A DNA stretch of 64,000 nucleotides from Pseudooceanicola nitratireducens (GCF_900109195.1 NZ_FNZG01000003.1:186001-250000); one strand, 5' to 3'; positions 11,343 through 22,582 are shown, counted from the stretch's first letter. Notes: a model not told the origin generated them from the sequence alone. Program-made: numbers and translations.

Positions 11343-11475
11343 AGCTTCCCCTGAACGTCTGGCACGGCTGTCGCGATGAAGGACGGGCCATCTGGCCCGC
11401 CCGAAGAGCAGCCCCGAACGCCGGGACAGAAGCCGGAACAAAAGCAGGCACTGGCGCAAGGAAAGGCCAAAGCGG

Positions 11476-12396
11476 ATGAACCTGATCGCGGATATCGGCG
11501 GCACGAACGCGCGGCTGGCGCTGGCCGGGGCGGAAGGCCCGGACCTTTCGACCCTGCGCAGCTATCGCAATGCCGATTTCGCCAGCTTTGACGCGGTGCT
11601 GACCCGCTACCTTGCCGATCTGGGCCCGCCCTTCCTGACCGCCATGGTGGTGGCCGTCGCGGGCCCGGTCAGGGGCACCCGCGCACGGCTAACCAACCGC
11701 GACTGGCACTTCCACGACGCCACCCTGGCCGAGCGTTTCGGCATCGAAAAGGTGCGCCTGATCAACGACCTGACCGCGCTTGGCCATGCGGCGACGCGGC
11801 TGGACCCTTCGGCGCTGACCCCATTGGTCACGGCCGAGGCACCGCCCGACCAACAGGCGCTTGTGGTGGGCATCGGCACCGGTTTCAACGTCAGCCCGGT
11901 GATCCCGGACGGCCCCCGGATCACCTGCCCCTCGGTCGAGGCCGGGCATGTCTCGCTTCCCGGATCGGTGCTGCGCCAGATCACGGCCCATGCCCCGCAG
12001 GTCGGCGATCCCTATCCCACGGTCGAGGATCTGTTTTCCGGTCGCGGTTTCCAGGACTTACTGGCCCGTGTCACCGGCGACAGCACCGCCGAAGCCGCCG
12101 ACCTTCTGGCCCGCTACGGCACCCCCGGCACCGAAACAGCCAGCGCCGCCATCGACCTTTATGCCCAGCTGATCGGGTTGCTGCTGCGGGACCTGACGCT
12201 GGCCCATCTGGCGACCGGCGGCCTGTACCTGGCCGGAGGCGTCGCGCGCGGCATCCTGTCCTCGCCTGCGGCCCAGCACTGCGAAGCAATCCTGCGTCAG
12301 CCCTCGCGGTTCTATGACCGCCAGCCGCCCGCCTGGATCATCACCGACGACGCCGCCGCGCTGATCGGCTGTGCGGGCGTTGCGGCACAGTTGTAA
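11476..12396 (+). CDS. glk: Glucokinase
   Basis: This enzyme phosphorylates glucose to glucose-6-phosphate with ATP. The 306-residue product starts MNLIADIGGTNARLALAG, the phosphate-binding motif of the bacterial glucokinase family. Further matches are VAVAGPVRGTRARLTNRDW, LINDLTALGHA with the catalytic Asp, and VGIGTGFNVSPV. It sits 133 bp after the transporter ATPase on the same strand. The pairing with a sugar ABC operon points to glucose as the imported sugar. Confidence 0.92.
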   Translation: MNLIADIGGTNARLALAGAEGPDLSTLRSYRNADFASFDAVLTRYLADLGPPFLTAMVVAVAGPVRGTRARLTNRDWHFHDATLAERFGIEKVRLINDLTALGHAATRLDPSALTPLVTAEAPPDQQALVVGIGTGFNVSPVIPDGPRITCPSVEAGHVSLPGSVLRQITAHAPQVGDPYPTVEDLFSGRGFQDLLARVTGDSTAEAADLLARYGTPGTETASAAIDLYAQLIGLLLRDLTLAHLATGGLYLAGGVARGILSSPAAQHCEAILRQPSRFYDRQPPAWIITDDAAALIGCAGVAAQL

Positions 12397-12430
12397 GGCG
12401 CGCCACCTCAGCATCATCAGGCAAAAGAAA

Positions 12431-12460
12431 ACCCCCGCCGCAGTCACCTGCAGCGGGGGT
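12431..12460. terminator. Bidirectional intrinsic terminator between glk and icd
   Basis: ACCCCCGCCGCAG pairs with CTGCAGCGGGGGT around a TCAC loop (12 of 13 pairs plus a wobble). CTTTT follows on the plus strand, and the upstream AAAAGAAA gives a U-rich tail on the minus strand. It serves the convergent glk and icd genes. Confidence 0.85.
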
Positions 12461-12483
12461 CTTTTCGTTGATCACTCAGGCGC

Positions 12484-14688
<2,205 letters not shown>

Positions 14689-14901
14689 TGGTCAAGCCTC
14701 CGTTTGCTTTGCCGGTGGCTTAACCCAAGCCGGACAGCACGTCTACACCCCGGCGGCCCTGCGCGGCAATTTGCGGCATACAATTGCATACTGAGCTGCT
14801 TTTTGCGCGCCATGGCGGGGGAAATGCGCCCCCCTTGGGCTGATCGGGCCACGGGAATCACCTGGCCCTGCCCGGTCCCGGTGTTGACCCCGGCCCTCGG
14901 T

Positions 14902-15408
14902 TTACTTGCGCTTCCCGACCCCGGTGATCTCGCCCATGGTCAGCACCGGCGAGGCATCCATCAGATGCGCATCCATCATCGCTGCCACCCGTTCCAGCGA
15001 CGCGACCAGCTGGGCCTGTTCCCAATCCGCCAGCTTTACGAATTCCCGCACGTAGCGCTGTTGCAGCGCATCCGGGGCTTCATCCAGCGCGGCGCGGCCC
15101 GTGTCGGTCAGAACCACGTTGGTCTGGCGGCGGTCGGTTTCCGATGGCTGGCGCACCACGAAGGCCCGCGCCACCAGCTTGTCCACCACCGAGGTCACCG
15201 TGGCCTGGGTCACGCCCATCTGCTGGGCCAGCGCCTTGGGCGTGACCGTCCCGCCCGGTTTCCCGGCGATGATCTGCAACACGCGCAGCTGTGCGGGCGA
15301 CAGCCCGGCGGCGCTGGCAAGGTCGCGTCCATATTGGTCCGTGGCCCGCAGGATCCGCCGCAGCGCGATCAGGCTTTCGTCCACTCGGTTCGGGTCGGTC
15401 GTGCTCAT
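14902..15408 (-). CDS. ectR: MarR-family regulator, probable ectoine repressor EctR
   Basis: A 168-residue winged-helix regulator. The start is taken at MSTTDPNRVDESL; the open frame extends 14 codons further upstream without a clear ribosome site. The DNA-binding part reads LSPAQLRVLQIIAGKPGGTVTPKALAQ then MGVTQATVTSVVDKLVARAFV and a wing with ETDRRQTNVVLTDTGR. It is divergent from ectABC-ask, the same arrangement as the MarR-type EctR of methylotrophs and other ectoine producers, so control of that operon is a well-supported inference. Confidence 0.85.
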   Translation of the reverse strand: MSTTDPNRVDESLIALRRILRATDQYGRDLASAAGLSPAQLRVLQIIAGKPGGTVTPKALAQQMGVTQATVTSVVDKLVARAFVVRQPSETDRRQTNVVLTDTGRAALDEAPDALQQRYVREFVKLADWEQAQLVASLERVAAMMDAHLMDASPVLTMGEITGVGKRK

Positions 15409-15525
15409 CCCCGGAATATCGCATTGGGCGAAAATCGGCACAATATGCAAAGAAACCTCCTATCCAGAAGAAATTTACTTTACCTTCACAAATCAAATCA
15501 GCCCAAGGAAATATAGGGTTTCGCC

Positions 15526-15578
15526 GCAAAATATGGGGAAAATATGCCCATTTCAGCACCTAGGGGAGCATATTTTGC
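15526..15578. promoter_or_regulatory. Symmetric AT-rich element in the ectR/ectA gap, candidate EctR operator
   Basis: GCAAAATATG (15526-15535) is mirrored perfectly by CATATTTTGC (15569-15578). A second forward copy, AAAATATGC (15539-15547), pairs perfectly with GCATATTTT (15568-15576). The two forward copies are 11 bp apart, about one helical turn. The element lies just upstream of the candidate ectA -35 box. Confidence 0.55.
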
Positions 15579-15586
15579 TTAGACGG

Positions 15587-15615
15587 TTGAAACTTTATCG
15601 GCGATGAACTAGTTA
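15587..15615 (+). promoter_or_regulatory. Candidate ectABC-ask promoter
   Basis: TTGAAA (15587-15592) and TAGTTA (15610-15615) are separated by 17 bp, about 30 bp before ectA. The boxes fit a sigma-70-type promoter moderately well. A stress sigma factor cannot be excluded by eye. Confidence 0.4.
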
Positions 15616-15645
15616 GCCTATCGAAGCAAACGAAAGGCCAGACAT

Positions 15646-16224
15646 ATGCCGAAGGACATCCTACAGTCCTCGGACAGCCCGTCCGAGACATCCGACCCCG
15701 CGTCTAGTACGCCCGTATTACGGAAACCCGAAGCGACCGATGGTTCCGCCATCTGGGCGCTTGTCCGCGATTGCAAACCGCTGGACGAGAATTCCATGTA
15801 CTGCAACCTGATCCAGGCCGACCACTTCCGCGACACCTGTGTTGTCGCTGAACGGGACGGCGATATCCTGGGCTGGGTCTCGGGGCACATGATCCCGAAC
15901 GAAGATGCCTTCTTTGTCTGGCAGGTCGCTGTCAGCCCCCGCGCCCGCGGTCTGGGCCTGGGTCGCAAGATGCTGACCCACCTGATCAACCGGGATGAAT
16001 GCGCCGAGGCCGAGGCGCTGAAAACCACGATCACCGAAGACAACGACGCCTCCTGGGGTCTGTTCCGCAGCTTTGCCAAGTCCATTGGCGGGGAACTGAC
16101 GGATGAGCCGCACTTCGAGGAAGAGGCGCATTTCGACGGGCACCACGACACCGAACACATGGTGACGATCACCCTGCCCGCGGAAGAAGACGCCGACGAT
16201 CAGCCGCTGGCCAAGGCCGCCTGA
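15646..16224 (+). CDS. ectA: L-2,4-diaminobutyrate N-acetyltransferase
   Basis: EctA acetylates 2,4-diaminobutyrate to N-gamma-acetyldiaminobutyrate, the second dedicated step of ectoine synthesis. The 192-residue GNAT protein contains LRKPEATDGSAIWALVRDCKPLDENSMY split over its N-terminal domain, and the acetyl-CoA loop VAVSPRARGLGLGRKML. It is the first gene of ectABC-ask, preceded by a GAAAGG ribosome site. The roughly 25 N-terminal residues before the GNAT fold are serine/proline rich and probably disordered. Confidence 0.95.
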   Translation: MPKDILQSSDSPSETSDPASSTPVLRKPEATDGSAIWALVRDCKPLDENSMYCNLIQADHFRDTCVVAERDGDILGWVSGHMIPNEDAFFVWQVAVSPRARGLGLGRKMLTHLINRDECAEAEALKTTITEDNDASWGLFRSFAKSIGGELTDEPHFEEEAHFDGHHDTEHMVTITLPAEEDADDQPLAKAA

Positions 16225-16321
16225 TCCGCCCGGATCTGTTCCCCACATCTTCAATCTGATTGCCTGGCGCGCCGCATCCGGCCGCGCCACCCATCCCCTT
16301 TGTCCCGAAAGGACGTATGAC

Positions 16322-17596
16322 ATGACCAAGACGATCTATGACCGCCGTGAAAGCGAAGCCCGGTCCTACTGCCGGTCCTTCCCCACCTCGTTCACCACCG
16401 CTCAAGGCAGCACCCTGAACGACGCCGAGGGCAACAGCTATATCGACTTCCTGGCGGGCTGTTCCTCGCTCAACTACGGGCACAACGATCCGGACATGAA
16501 GGCCGCGCTGATCGACCATATCGCCGGCGACGGCATCGCCCATGCGCTGGACATGCACACCGACGCCAAGGCCGATTTCCTGACCGCGTACGAGGAGAAG
16601 ATCCTCAAGCCGCGCGGCATGGACTACAAGGTGATGATGACCGGCCCGACCGGCACCAACGCCGTCGAGGCCGCGATCAAGCTGGCCCGCAAGGTCACCG
16701 GCCGCCGCAACGTGATCGCCTTTACCAACGGCTTCCACGGCATGACGCTTGGCTCGCTCGCGCTGACCGGCAACTCCGGCAAGCGTGCCGGTGCTGGCGG
16801 TGCGCATCTGGGTGACGTGACCCACTTGCCCTACGACGGTGCCATGGGCGAGGGCGTGGACACCCTACCGTTCATCGAACAGATGATCGAGAACGGGTCC
16901 TCCGGTGTCGACGCGCCTGCGGCCTTCATCTTTGAACCCGTCCAGGGCGAAGGCGGTCTGAACGCCGCATCGGATGAATGGATGCAGGGCATCGCCAAGC
17001 TGGCCAAGAAACACGGTGCGCTGCTGATCGTCGACGACATCCAGGCGGGCTGTGGCCGTACCGGCACCTTCTTTGGCTTCGAACGCGCAGGCATCAAGCC
17101 CGACATGATCACCCAGGCGAAATCGCTGTCCGGCTTCGGCCTGCCCTTCGCGGCGCTGCTGATCAAGCCCGAGCATGACATCTGGAAGCCGGCCGAACAC
17201 AACGGCACCTTCCGGGGCAACACCCATGCCTTTGTCACCGCCCGCGTCGCGATCGAAAAGTTCTGGTCCGACAAGGCGTTCGAGGAAGAGCTGGCGCATA
17301 AGGCGACCCTGATCACCACCGGGCTGCAACAGCTGGCCGACATGATCCCGGGTGCGAAACTCAAGGGTCGTGGGTTGATGCAGGGCGTCGACGTCGGCAG
17401 CGGAGAGCTGGCCGGTGAGATCTGCGCCCGCGCGTTTGAGCAGGGCCTGATCATCGAAACCTCGGGGGCCGAGGACGAAGTGGTCAAGGTGCTGGCACCG
17501 CTGACCACCACCGACGCGGAATTCCGCAAGGGGTTCGACATCCTGACCGGTGCCGCCGCCTCCATCCTTGAAACAACCAAAATTGCAGCGGAGTAA
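16322..17596 (+). CDS. ectB: L-2,4-diaminobutyrate transaminase
   Basis: A PLP-dependent class III aminotransferase converting aspartate-semialdehyde and glutamate to 2,4-diaminobutyrate. The 424-residue product starts TKTIYDRRESEARSYCRSFP after Met, a hallmark of EctB. It carries the Asp in LLIVDDIQAGCGRTGTFF and the PLP lysine in ITQAKSLSGFGLPF. It follows ectA after 97 bp, where I see no terminator, and precedes ectC by 6 bp. Confidence 0.96.
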   Translation: MTKTIYDRRESEARSYCRSFPTSFTTAQGSTLNDAEGNSYIDFLAGCSSLNYGHNDPDMKAALIDHIAGDGIAHALDMHTDAKADFLTAYEEKILKPRGMDYKVMMTGPTGTNAVEAAIKLARKVTGRRNVIAFTNGFHGMTLGSLALTGNSGKRAGAGGAHLGDVTHLPYDGAMGEGVDTLPFIEQMIENGSSGVDAPAAFIFEPVQGEGGLNAASDEWMQGIAKLAKKHGALLIVDDIQAGCGRTGTFFGFERAGIKPDMITQAKSLSGFGLPFAALLIKPEHDIWKPAEHNGTFRGNTHAFVTARVAIEKFWSDKAFEEELAHKATLITTGLQQLADMIPGAKLKGRGLMQGVDVGSGELAGEICARAFEQGLIIETSGAEDEVVKVLAPLTTTDAEFRKGFDILTGAAASILETTKIAAE

Positions 17597-17602
17597 ACCG
17601 AC

Positions 17603-18013
17603 ATGATCGTTCGCGACTTCAACAAGATCGTCAAAGAAGAAAAAGACCGCGTTGTTTCCGACGCCAACTGGACATCCGTGCGGATGCTGCTGGCCGACGA
17701 CAAGATGGGCTTTTCCTTCCACATCACCTTTCTCGAGGCCGGTTCGGAACATACGTTCCACTACAAGAACCACTTCGAAAGCGTCTATTGCATGCAGGGC
17801 AAGGGCCGGATCACCGACCTTGCCACCGGTGAGACGCATGAGATCACGCCGGGCGTCATGTATGCGCTGGACCAGCATGACAAGCACACCCTCGTCGCGG
17901 ACGAGGAACTGGTCATGGCCTGCTGCTTCAACCCGCCCGTGACCGGCACCGAGGTGCACCAGGCCGACGGGTCCTACGCGCCTGCCGAAACCACGGCCGA
18001 GGAAACCGCATAA
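17603..18013 (+). CDS. ectC: L-ectoine synthase
   Basis: EctC cyclises N-gamma-acetyldiaminobutyrate to ectoine. The 136-residue cupin protein begins MIVRDFNKIVKEEKDRVVS, and the metal and substrate pocket region is seen in FHYKNHFESVYCMQGKGRI and MYALDQHDKHTLVADEE. It lies 6 bp after ectB and 9 bp before ask, a tight operon. No ectD (ectoine hydroxylase) follows, so this cluster by itself encodes ectoine, not hydroxyectoine. Confidence 0.96.
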   Translation: MIVRDFNKIVKEEKDRVVSDANWTSVRMLLADDKMGFSFHITFLEAGSEHTFHYKNHFESVYCMQGKGRITDLATGETHEITPGVMYALDQHDKHTLVADEELVMACCFNPPVTGTEVHQADGSYAPAETTAEETA

Positions 18014-18022
18014 GGCATTCCC

Positions 18023-19459
18023 ATGACCCATACTGTTGAGAAAATCGGCGGGACAAGCATGTCCCGCGTGCATGAATTGCGCGATACGCTGTTCATCGGC
18101 GACCGCAAGGGCAGCGATCTATACGGACGTGTCTTCGTGGTCTCCGCCTTCGGCGGCATCACCAACCTGCTGCTGGAGCACAAGAAAACCGGCGATGCGG
18201 GCGTCTATGCGCAATTCGCCAATGCCGACAACGACCGCGGCTGGCACGAAGCGCTGGACCGCGTCGCCAAAGCGATGATCGCGGCCCACGAAGACGTGCT
18301 GGACCACCCGGCCGACGTCGAACGCGCCACCGAATGGGTGCACACGCGGATCGAGGACGCGCGCAATGCGCTGACCGACCTGCAGCGCCTGTGCAACTAC
18401 GGCCACTTCCGCCTGGCAGAACACCTGTTGCAGGTGCGCGAACTGCTGTCCGGTCTGGGCGAAAGCCATTCGGCCTTTGTCACCGCGATGCTGCTGCAAC
18501 GCTCGGGCGTGAACGCCCGGCTGGTGGATCTCTCGGGCTGGCGCGACGAAGGCGACATCACCCTGGACGACCGGATCACCGGGGCCATGTCCCGCGTCGA
18601 TCCCGCCTCGGAAATGCCGATCGTCACGGGCTATGCCCAATGTGCCGAAGGCTTGATGCGCGAATTCGACCGTGGCTATTCCGAGGTGACGTTTTCCAAA
18701 CTCGCCGCCCTGACGGGCGCGAGCGAGGCGATCATTCACAAGGAATTCCACCTGTCCTCGGCCGATCCGAACCTGGTCGGGCAGGACAACGTGCGCAAGC
18801 TGGGCCGGACCAATTACGACGTGGCCGACCAGCTGTCGAACATGGGGATGGAGGCAATCCACCCGAAGGCCGCCAAGACGCTGCGCCAGGCCGAAGTGCC
18901 CCTGCGCGTCACCAACGCCTTCGAACCCCATGATCCCGGCACGCTGATCGACGACCAGCCCGCGGATCAGCCGGGGGTCGAGATTGTCACCGGGCTGGAT
19001 GTGATCGCACTTGAGGTCTTTGAACAGGACATGGTCGGGGTGAAGGGCTATGACAGCGCCATCCTTGACGTGCTGAAACGCCATGACGTGCGCATCGTGT
19101 CCAAGGTGTCCAATGCCAACACGATCACCCACTACGTCGACAGCTCGCTCAAGGTGATGAAGCGGGTCGAGAAGGACATCGCCGAGATCTACCCCTCGGC
19201 CGAGATCCGGTCGCGCAAGCTAGCCATGGCCTCTGTCATTGGCCGCGACCTCTCGACACTCAGCGTTCTGCAACGCGGCCTCTGTGCCGTGGCGGATGCG
19301 GGGCATTCCTGCATCGGCGCCGCGCAGGGCCCGCGCAACGTGGACGTGCAGTTCGTCATGGAACGTGACGACCTGGCCGCCTGCATCAAGGCCCTGCACG
19401 ACGCCTTTGTGCAGCCTGATGACAAGGCCCAGAACAAGACGCTGAAGGCGGCGGCATAA
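18023..19459 (+). CDS. ask: Ectoine-dedicated aspartate kinase (Ask_Ect)
   Basis: It phosphorylates aspartate, the first step toward aspartate-semialdehyde used by EctB. The 478-residue protein starts THTVEKIGGTSMSRVHELR after Met, containing the kinase K-x-GGTS motif, and ends with two ACT-type regulatory segments (around DMVGVKGYDSAILDVL and MASVIGRDLSTLSVLQ). Family knowledge says ectoine-linked aspartokinases are less sensitive to feedback by lysine and threonine. It closes the ect operon, with a short hairpin terminator overlapping its stop codon. Confidence 0.93.
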   Translation: MTHTVEKIGGTSMSRVHELRDTLFIGDRKGSDLYGRVFVVSAFGGITNLLLEHKKTGDAGVYAQFANADNDRGWHEALDRVAKAMIAAHEDVLDHPADVERATEWVHTRIEDARNALTDLQRLCNYGHFRLAEHLLQVRELLSGLGESHSAFVTAMLLQRSGVNARLVDLSGWRDEGDITLDDRITGAMSRVDPASEMPIVTGYAQCAEGLMREFDRGYSEVTFSKLAALTGASEAIIHKEFHLSSADPNLVGQDNVRKLGRTNYDVADQLSNMGMEAIHPKAAKTLRQAEVPLRVTNAFEPHDPGTLIDDQPADQPGVEIVTGLDVIALEVFEQDMVGVKGYDSAILDVLKRHDVRIVSKVSNANTITHYVDSSLKVMKRVEKDIAEIYPSAEIRSRKLAMASVIGRDLSTLSVLQRGLCAVADAGHSCIGAAQGPRNVDVQFVMERDDLAACIKALHDAFVQPDDKAQNKTLKAAA

Positions 19460-19468
19460 CCGCCTTTT
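19445..19468 (+). terminator. Intrinsic terminator overlapping the end of ask
   Basis: AAGGCGG (19445-19451) pairs with CCGCCTT (19460-19466), followed by TTAG. The loop contains the TAA stop codon of ask, so part of the stem is coding. A second small hairpin, CCGTTCC/GGAACGG at 19541-19560, follows in the gap. Confidence 0.55.
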
Positions 19469-19649
19469 AGCGCAACGGATGGCGGGGCGCTTCACCCCGT
19501 CCGGACGGTCCGGCATCCTCATCTGGCCGAGGGTGCCGGGCCGTTCCTTTTGCGGAACGGGTATCTCGCACATGACGGATCATTCGTTTCGCCACACTGC
19601 CACCCTGCCCGACATTGCCCCGCACCCGCCCCGGTGCTAGGCCAGCCGC

Positions 19650-20213
19650 ATGACCCGCGACACTGCCCCCCGGACGATCCTGTTCAACAAACCCTTCGAC
19701 GTGCTGTCGCAATTCACCGACCGCGGCACCGAAGGCTCGCCCCGCCGCACCCTGTCGGATTTCATCGACCTGCCCGGCGTCTATCCCGCCGGACGGCTGG
19801 ACCGCGACAGCGAAGGGCTGATGATCCTGACCTCGGACGGGCGGCTGCAATCGCGGATCTCTCACCCGAAATTCAAGGCCCCCAAGACCTACCTGGCCCA
19901 GGTCGAAGGCATCCCCGATGACGCCGCCATCGCGGCGCTGGCCCAGGGTGTGACGCTGAAGGATGGCCCGACCCGCCCCGCCAGGGCACGACGGGTTGAG
20001 GCACCCGATTGGCTATGGCAGCGGGATCCGCCGATCCGGGTGCGCAAATCCGTGCCTGACGCCTGGATCGAGCTGACGATCACCGAAGGCCGCAACCGCC
20101 AGGTGCGCCGGATGACCGCCCATGTGGGCCACCCGACCCTGCGCCTGATCCGCGTCGCCATCGGTGACTGGCACCTGGGCGATCTTGCCCCGGGCACGTG
20201 GAAACCCGCCTGA
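19650..20213 (+). CDS. rluE: Ribosomal large-subunit pseudouridine synthase, RluE-like
   Basis: An RsuA/RluE-family enzyme that isomerises uridine in 23S rRNA. The 187-residue protein has no S4 domain and starts close to [16 protein letters not shown]. The catalytic Asp is in [15 protein letters not shown], and the C-terminal [20 protein letters not shown] is the second family signature. The short length and missing S4 domain favour RluE (E. coli target position 2457) over RsuA or RluB. It appears to be a stand-alone gene. Confidence 0.85.
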   Translation: MTRDTAPRTILFNKPFDVLSQFTDRGTEGSPRRTLSDFIDLPGVYPAGRLDRDSEGLMILTSDGRLQSRISHPKFKAPKTYLAQVEGIPDDAAIAALAQGVTLKDGPTRPARARRVEAPDWLWQRDPPIRVRKSVPDAWIELTITEGRNRQVRRMTAHVGHPTLRLIRVAIGDWHLGDLAPGTWKPA

Positions 20214-20310
20214 GGCCCATGCCGCGTGCCGTTGCGCCATGCCGGGACCGGGTCTAACCTGCCGTCACCACATCCGAAAACCGCAGAACCAGACGCCAGG
20301 ACAAGACCGC

Positions 20311-20601
20311 ATGGAGCAGCTGACCCAGATCTTTCGCATCGACTGGCAGGCCGAGGCCATCGGCCTGATCGGCGGCGTGCTGTTCTTCGGATCCTGGATG
20401 CTTCAGGCCTGGGAAAGCCGCCGCGCGGGCCGGTCCGTTGTCTCGACCCGGTTCTTCGTCATCCGGTCCCTCGCCTCGGCGCTGCTGGCCTTTGAAGGGC
20501 TGCGCACGGGGTCTTTTTCCGTCTTTGCGGTGATGGCGGCGACACTGGTTCTGATGCTGTACAATCTGCGCCTGTCGCTGCGAACACCCCCCGAAAGCTG
20601 A
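20311..20601 (+). CDS. Small LAB_N-like membrane protein
   Basis: A 96-residue protein that reads MEQLTQIF at the start. It has two or three hydrophobic segments and the pattern GGVLFFGSWMLQAWESRRAG then VVSTRFFVIRSLASALL and LVLMLYNLRL. This resembles the lipid-A biosynthesis N-terminal (LAB_N) domain family of small membrane proteins, often found near polyprenyl-phosphate glycosyltransferases. Here a DPM1-type transferase lies close by on the other strand. The start was taken at ATG 20311, although the frame is open further upstream. Biochemical role unknown. Confidence 0.65.
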   Translation: MEQLTQIFRIDWQAEAIGLIGGVLFFGSWMLQAWESRRAGRSVVSTRFFVIRSLASALLAFEGLRTGSFSVFAVMAATLVLMLYNLRLSLRTPPES

Positions 20602-20663
20602 GGGCGGCCCTTCGCCCGTCCCTTCGGTCCTGATTTCAGGACCCACAGGCAAGGCGGCGCGCT

Positions 20664-21362
20664 TTAGACGCGGCTCAGCAAGGCCGTGCTGTCCGGCAGG
20701 GGCAGACAAACCGCCAGCCCGTCCAGCCGCCGGATCTTCAGCCCGCTTTGTTCGGCCGCTTCGCGGTAGCGGCGGCGCTTGAAATCGTCGACCAGGATGA
20801 TGCCGCCCGGGGCCAGCCGCGCCTTGGCTTCGCGCAGGCAGGCTTCCCTTGCGCGGCCATCGATGACGATCAGGTCGAATTCGCCGGAAAGATCCCGGAT
20901 CGCATGGACATAGCGGTCGAAATGCTGCCCGGCAAAGCCTGCCTTGCGCGATCCGACCCGGCCCGCGTCCTGCATCGCCACATGCCGCAGGGTGACGTTT
21001 TCCACCCCCTCCAGCCGCCCCTGGACCATCTGGTGCCATTCCCCGTCATGCTCGACCGAGGTGACCTGCCCGGCCCGCTTCGACAGCCAAAGCGTGCTGG
21101 CACCCGAGCCCCATTCGAAGACCCGCGCATCGGGCCGCGCCCGCAGGAAACTGTCGACCTCTCGCACCGCGTCGAAGGTCCACCAGGGCAGATCCAGCCG
21201 GCTGAGGTCGTCGAAATCGTAGATCGCGAACAGCGACCGCAGCCAGAGATTGCGCCGCGTCGGCCGCGCCTCGAGCTTCTCCAGAACACCTGTTTTCCGC
21301 GCCACGTCACGGCCCTTGCGCATGGCCCCCACGTAGGTCTGCCGTATCGCCTGATGCATCAT
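20664..21362 (-). CDS. Class I SAM-dependent methyltransferase
   Basis: A 232-residue protein. The nucleotide-binding motif is VFEWGSGASTLWLSKRAG, followed by VTSVEHDGEWHQMV (motif II acidic residue) and FDLIVIDGRAREACLREA (motif IV). The substrate cannot be named. The ATGATG start overlaps the stop of the upstream glycosyltransferase gene by 4 bp, so the two are co-translated and probably modify the same glycan or lipid. The apparent open frame further upstream is the other frame of that gene. Confidence 0.75.
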   Translation of the reverse strand: MMHQAIRQTYVGAMRKGRDVARKTGVLEKLEARPTRRNLWLRSLFAIYDFDDLSRLDLPWWTFDAVREVDSFLRARPDARVFEWGSGASTLWLSKRAGQVTSVEHDGEWHQMVQGRLEGVENVTLRHVAMQDAGRVGSRKAGFAGQHFDRYVHAIRDLSGEFDLIVIDGRAREACLREAKARLAPGGIILVDDFKRRRYREAAEQSGLKIRRLDGLAVCLPLPDSTALLSRV

Positions 21363-22582
21363 CTTGGCACCTCTTGCCCGATCACCTCGTCGCCCGCGCC
21401 GCCAAAGCGCTGGTCGATCACGTATTTGTCTTTTTCCCGCAAGCCGGTGGATTGCAGCAGCTCGGCCACCAGGCCGACGCCCAGAACCTGCGTTCCCGTC
21501 ACCACGAACAGGATCCCGATCAGCAGAAGCGGCCGGTTTCCGATCGGCCCCATGTCCAGGACCCACAGCGCCGAGAGGTAGGAAATGAAGGCCAACCCCA
21601 GCAGAAGCAGGGGCAGACCGATCATTCCGAAAAAGTGCAAGGGGCGGGATTGATAACGCGTCTTCAGCTTGACGGTCACGATATCCAGTAGCCCCTTCAC
21701 CATCCGGCGCGACCCGTATTTCGATTGGCCGTGCATCCTTGGGTGATGGTCCACCGCGATCTCGGCCACGCGATAGCCCGCCGCGTGCAGCAGCGCGGGC
21801 GTAAAGCGGTGCAATTCGCCATAAAGGTTCAGATGCCGCGCCGCGCGCCGTGTATAGGCCTTGAAGCCGCAGTTGATGTCGTGAAGATCGACCTCGAACA
21901 GGCGGGCGGTCATGCGGTTGAACAGTTTCGACGGCAGCGTCTTGCCCATGGGATCATGGCGCGTCTGCTTCCATCCCGAGACCAGGTCATAGCCTTCGCC
22001 CAGCTTGTCCAGAAAGCGCCCGATCTCTTTCGGGTCGTCCTGAAGGTCGGCGTCCATGGTCACGATCACATCGCCGCGCGCCTCGGCAAAGCCGGCGGAC
22101 AGCGCCGCCGCCTTGCCGAAGTTGCGGGTAAAGCGGATGACGCGGACACGCGGATCAAGCTCGGCCAGGGCTTCGGCGATCAGCTCTCCTCCGTCGTCGG
22201 AACCGTCGTCGACCAGAATGATTTCATGCGCGAGGGCGGATTTGGTCGGAGTGGGTTTGGCCGGAACAGATTTGTTCGGGGCGGGAATATTCGGGCCCGG
22301 ATCCGCCCCGGGCACGGTCGCCGAAGGGGGCGCTGACGCGCGTTCCGAACCGCTCGTCTTCTCTGAGGTCACCGTCAGCCCTGCCATGGCCTCGGTGATG
22401 CGCTGGTGCAAAGGCTCCAGCGTTGCGGCCTCATTCAAAAAGGGCACAACGATCGAGACCGTCCGCACCGGCCCCCGCCGATCCGCACGCGCCTGCAACA
22501 CCTGCCGAAGTTGCGGTGACACATTCATCTGCTTACCCTCACGTTCCGGGGCGCATTGCGAATGCTCGTGGAACGGATTCAT
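21359..22582 (-). CDS. DPM1/GtrB-type polyprenyl-phosphate glycosyltransferase with a repeat insertion
   Basis: A family 2 glycosyltransferase likely to load a sugar onto undecaprenyl phosphate. The GT-A domain shows SIVVPFLNEAATLEPL, EIILVDDGSDDGGEL, VRVIRFTRNFGKAAALSAGF and the metal-binding DADLQDDPKEI. Two C-terminal membrane helices follow, as in GtrB/ArnC-like enzymes. Unusually, about 55 proline/serine/lysine-rich residues sit between the first strand-helix unit and the EIILVDDG strand; they include a 15-bp tandem repeat. The start at MNPFHEHSQ is uncertain; a later Met (MNVSPQLRQ) is also possible. Confidence 0.82.
   Translation of the reverse strand: MNPFHEHSQCAPEREGKQMNVSPQLRQVLQARADRRGPVRTVSIVVPFLNEAATLEPLHQRITEAMAGLTVTSEKTSGSERASAPPSATVPGADPGPNIPAPNKSVPAKPTPTKSALAHEIILVDDGSDDGGELIAEALAELDPRVRVIRFTRNFGKAAALSAGFAEARGDVIVTMDADLQDDPKEIGRFLDKLGEGYDLVSGWKQTRHDPMGKTLPSKLFNRMTARLFEVDLHDINCGFKAYTRRAARHLNLYGELHRFTPALLHAAGYRVAEIAVDHHPRMHGQSKYGSRRMVKGLLDIVTVKLKTRYQSRPLHFFGMIGLPLLLLGLAFISYLSALWVLDMGPIGNRPLLLIGILFVVTGTQVLGVGLVAELLQSTGLREKDKYVIDQRFGGAGDEVIGQEVPR
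22235..22294 (-). repeat. Four imperfect 15-bp tandem repeats inside the glycosyltransferase gene
   Basis: On the coding strand the units encode PNIPA, PNKSV, PAKPT and PTKSA, so each adds five residues with a leading proline, and three of the four have lysine third. The repeats are in frame and lie in the predicted disordered insertion. Copy-number change would keep the gene open. Confidence 0.75.
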
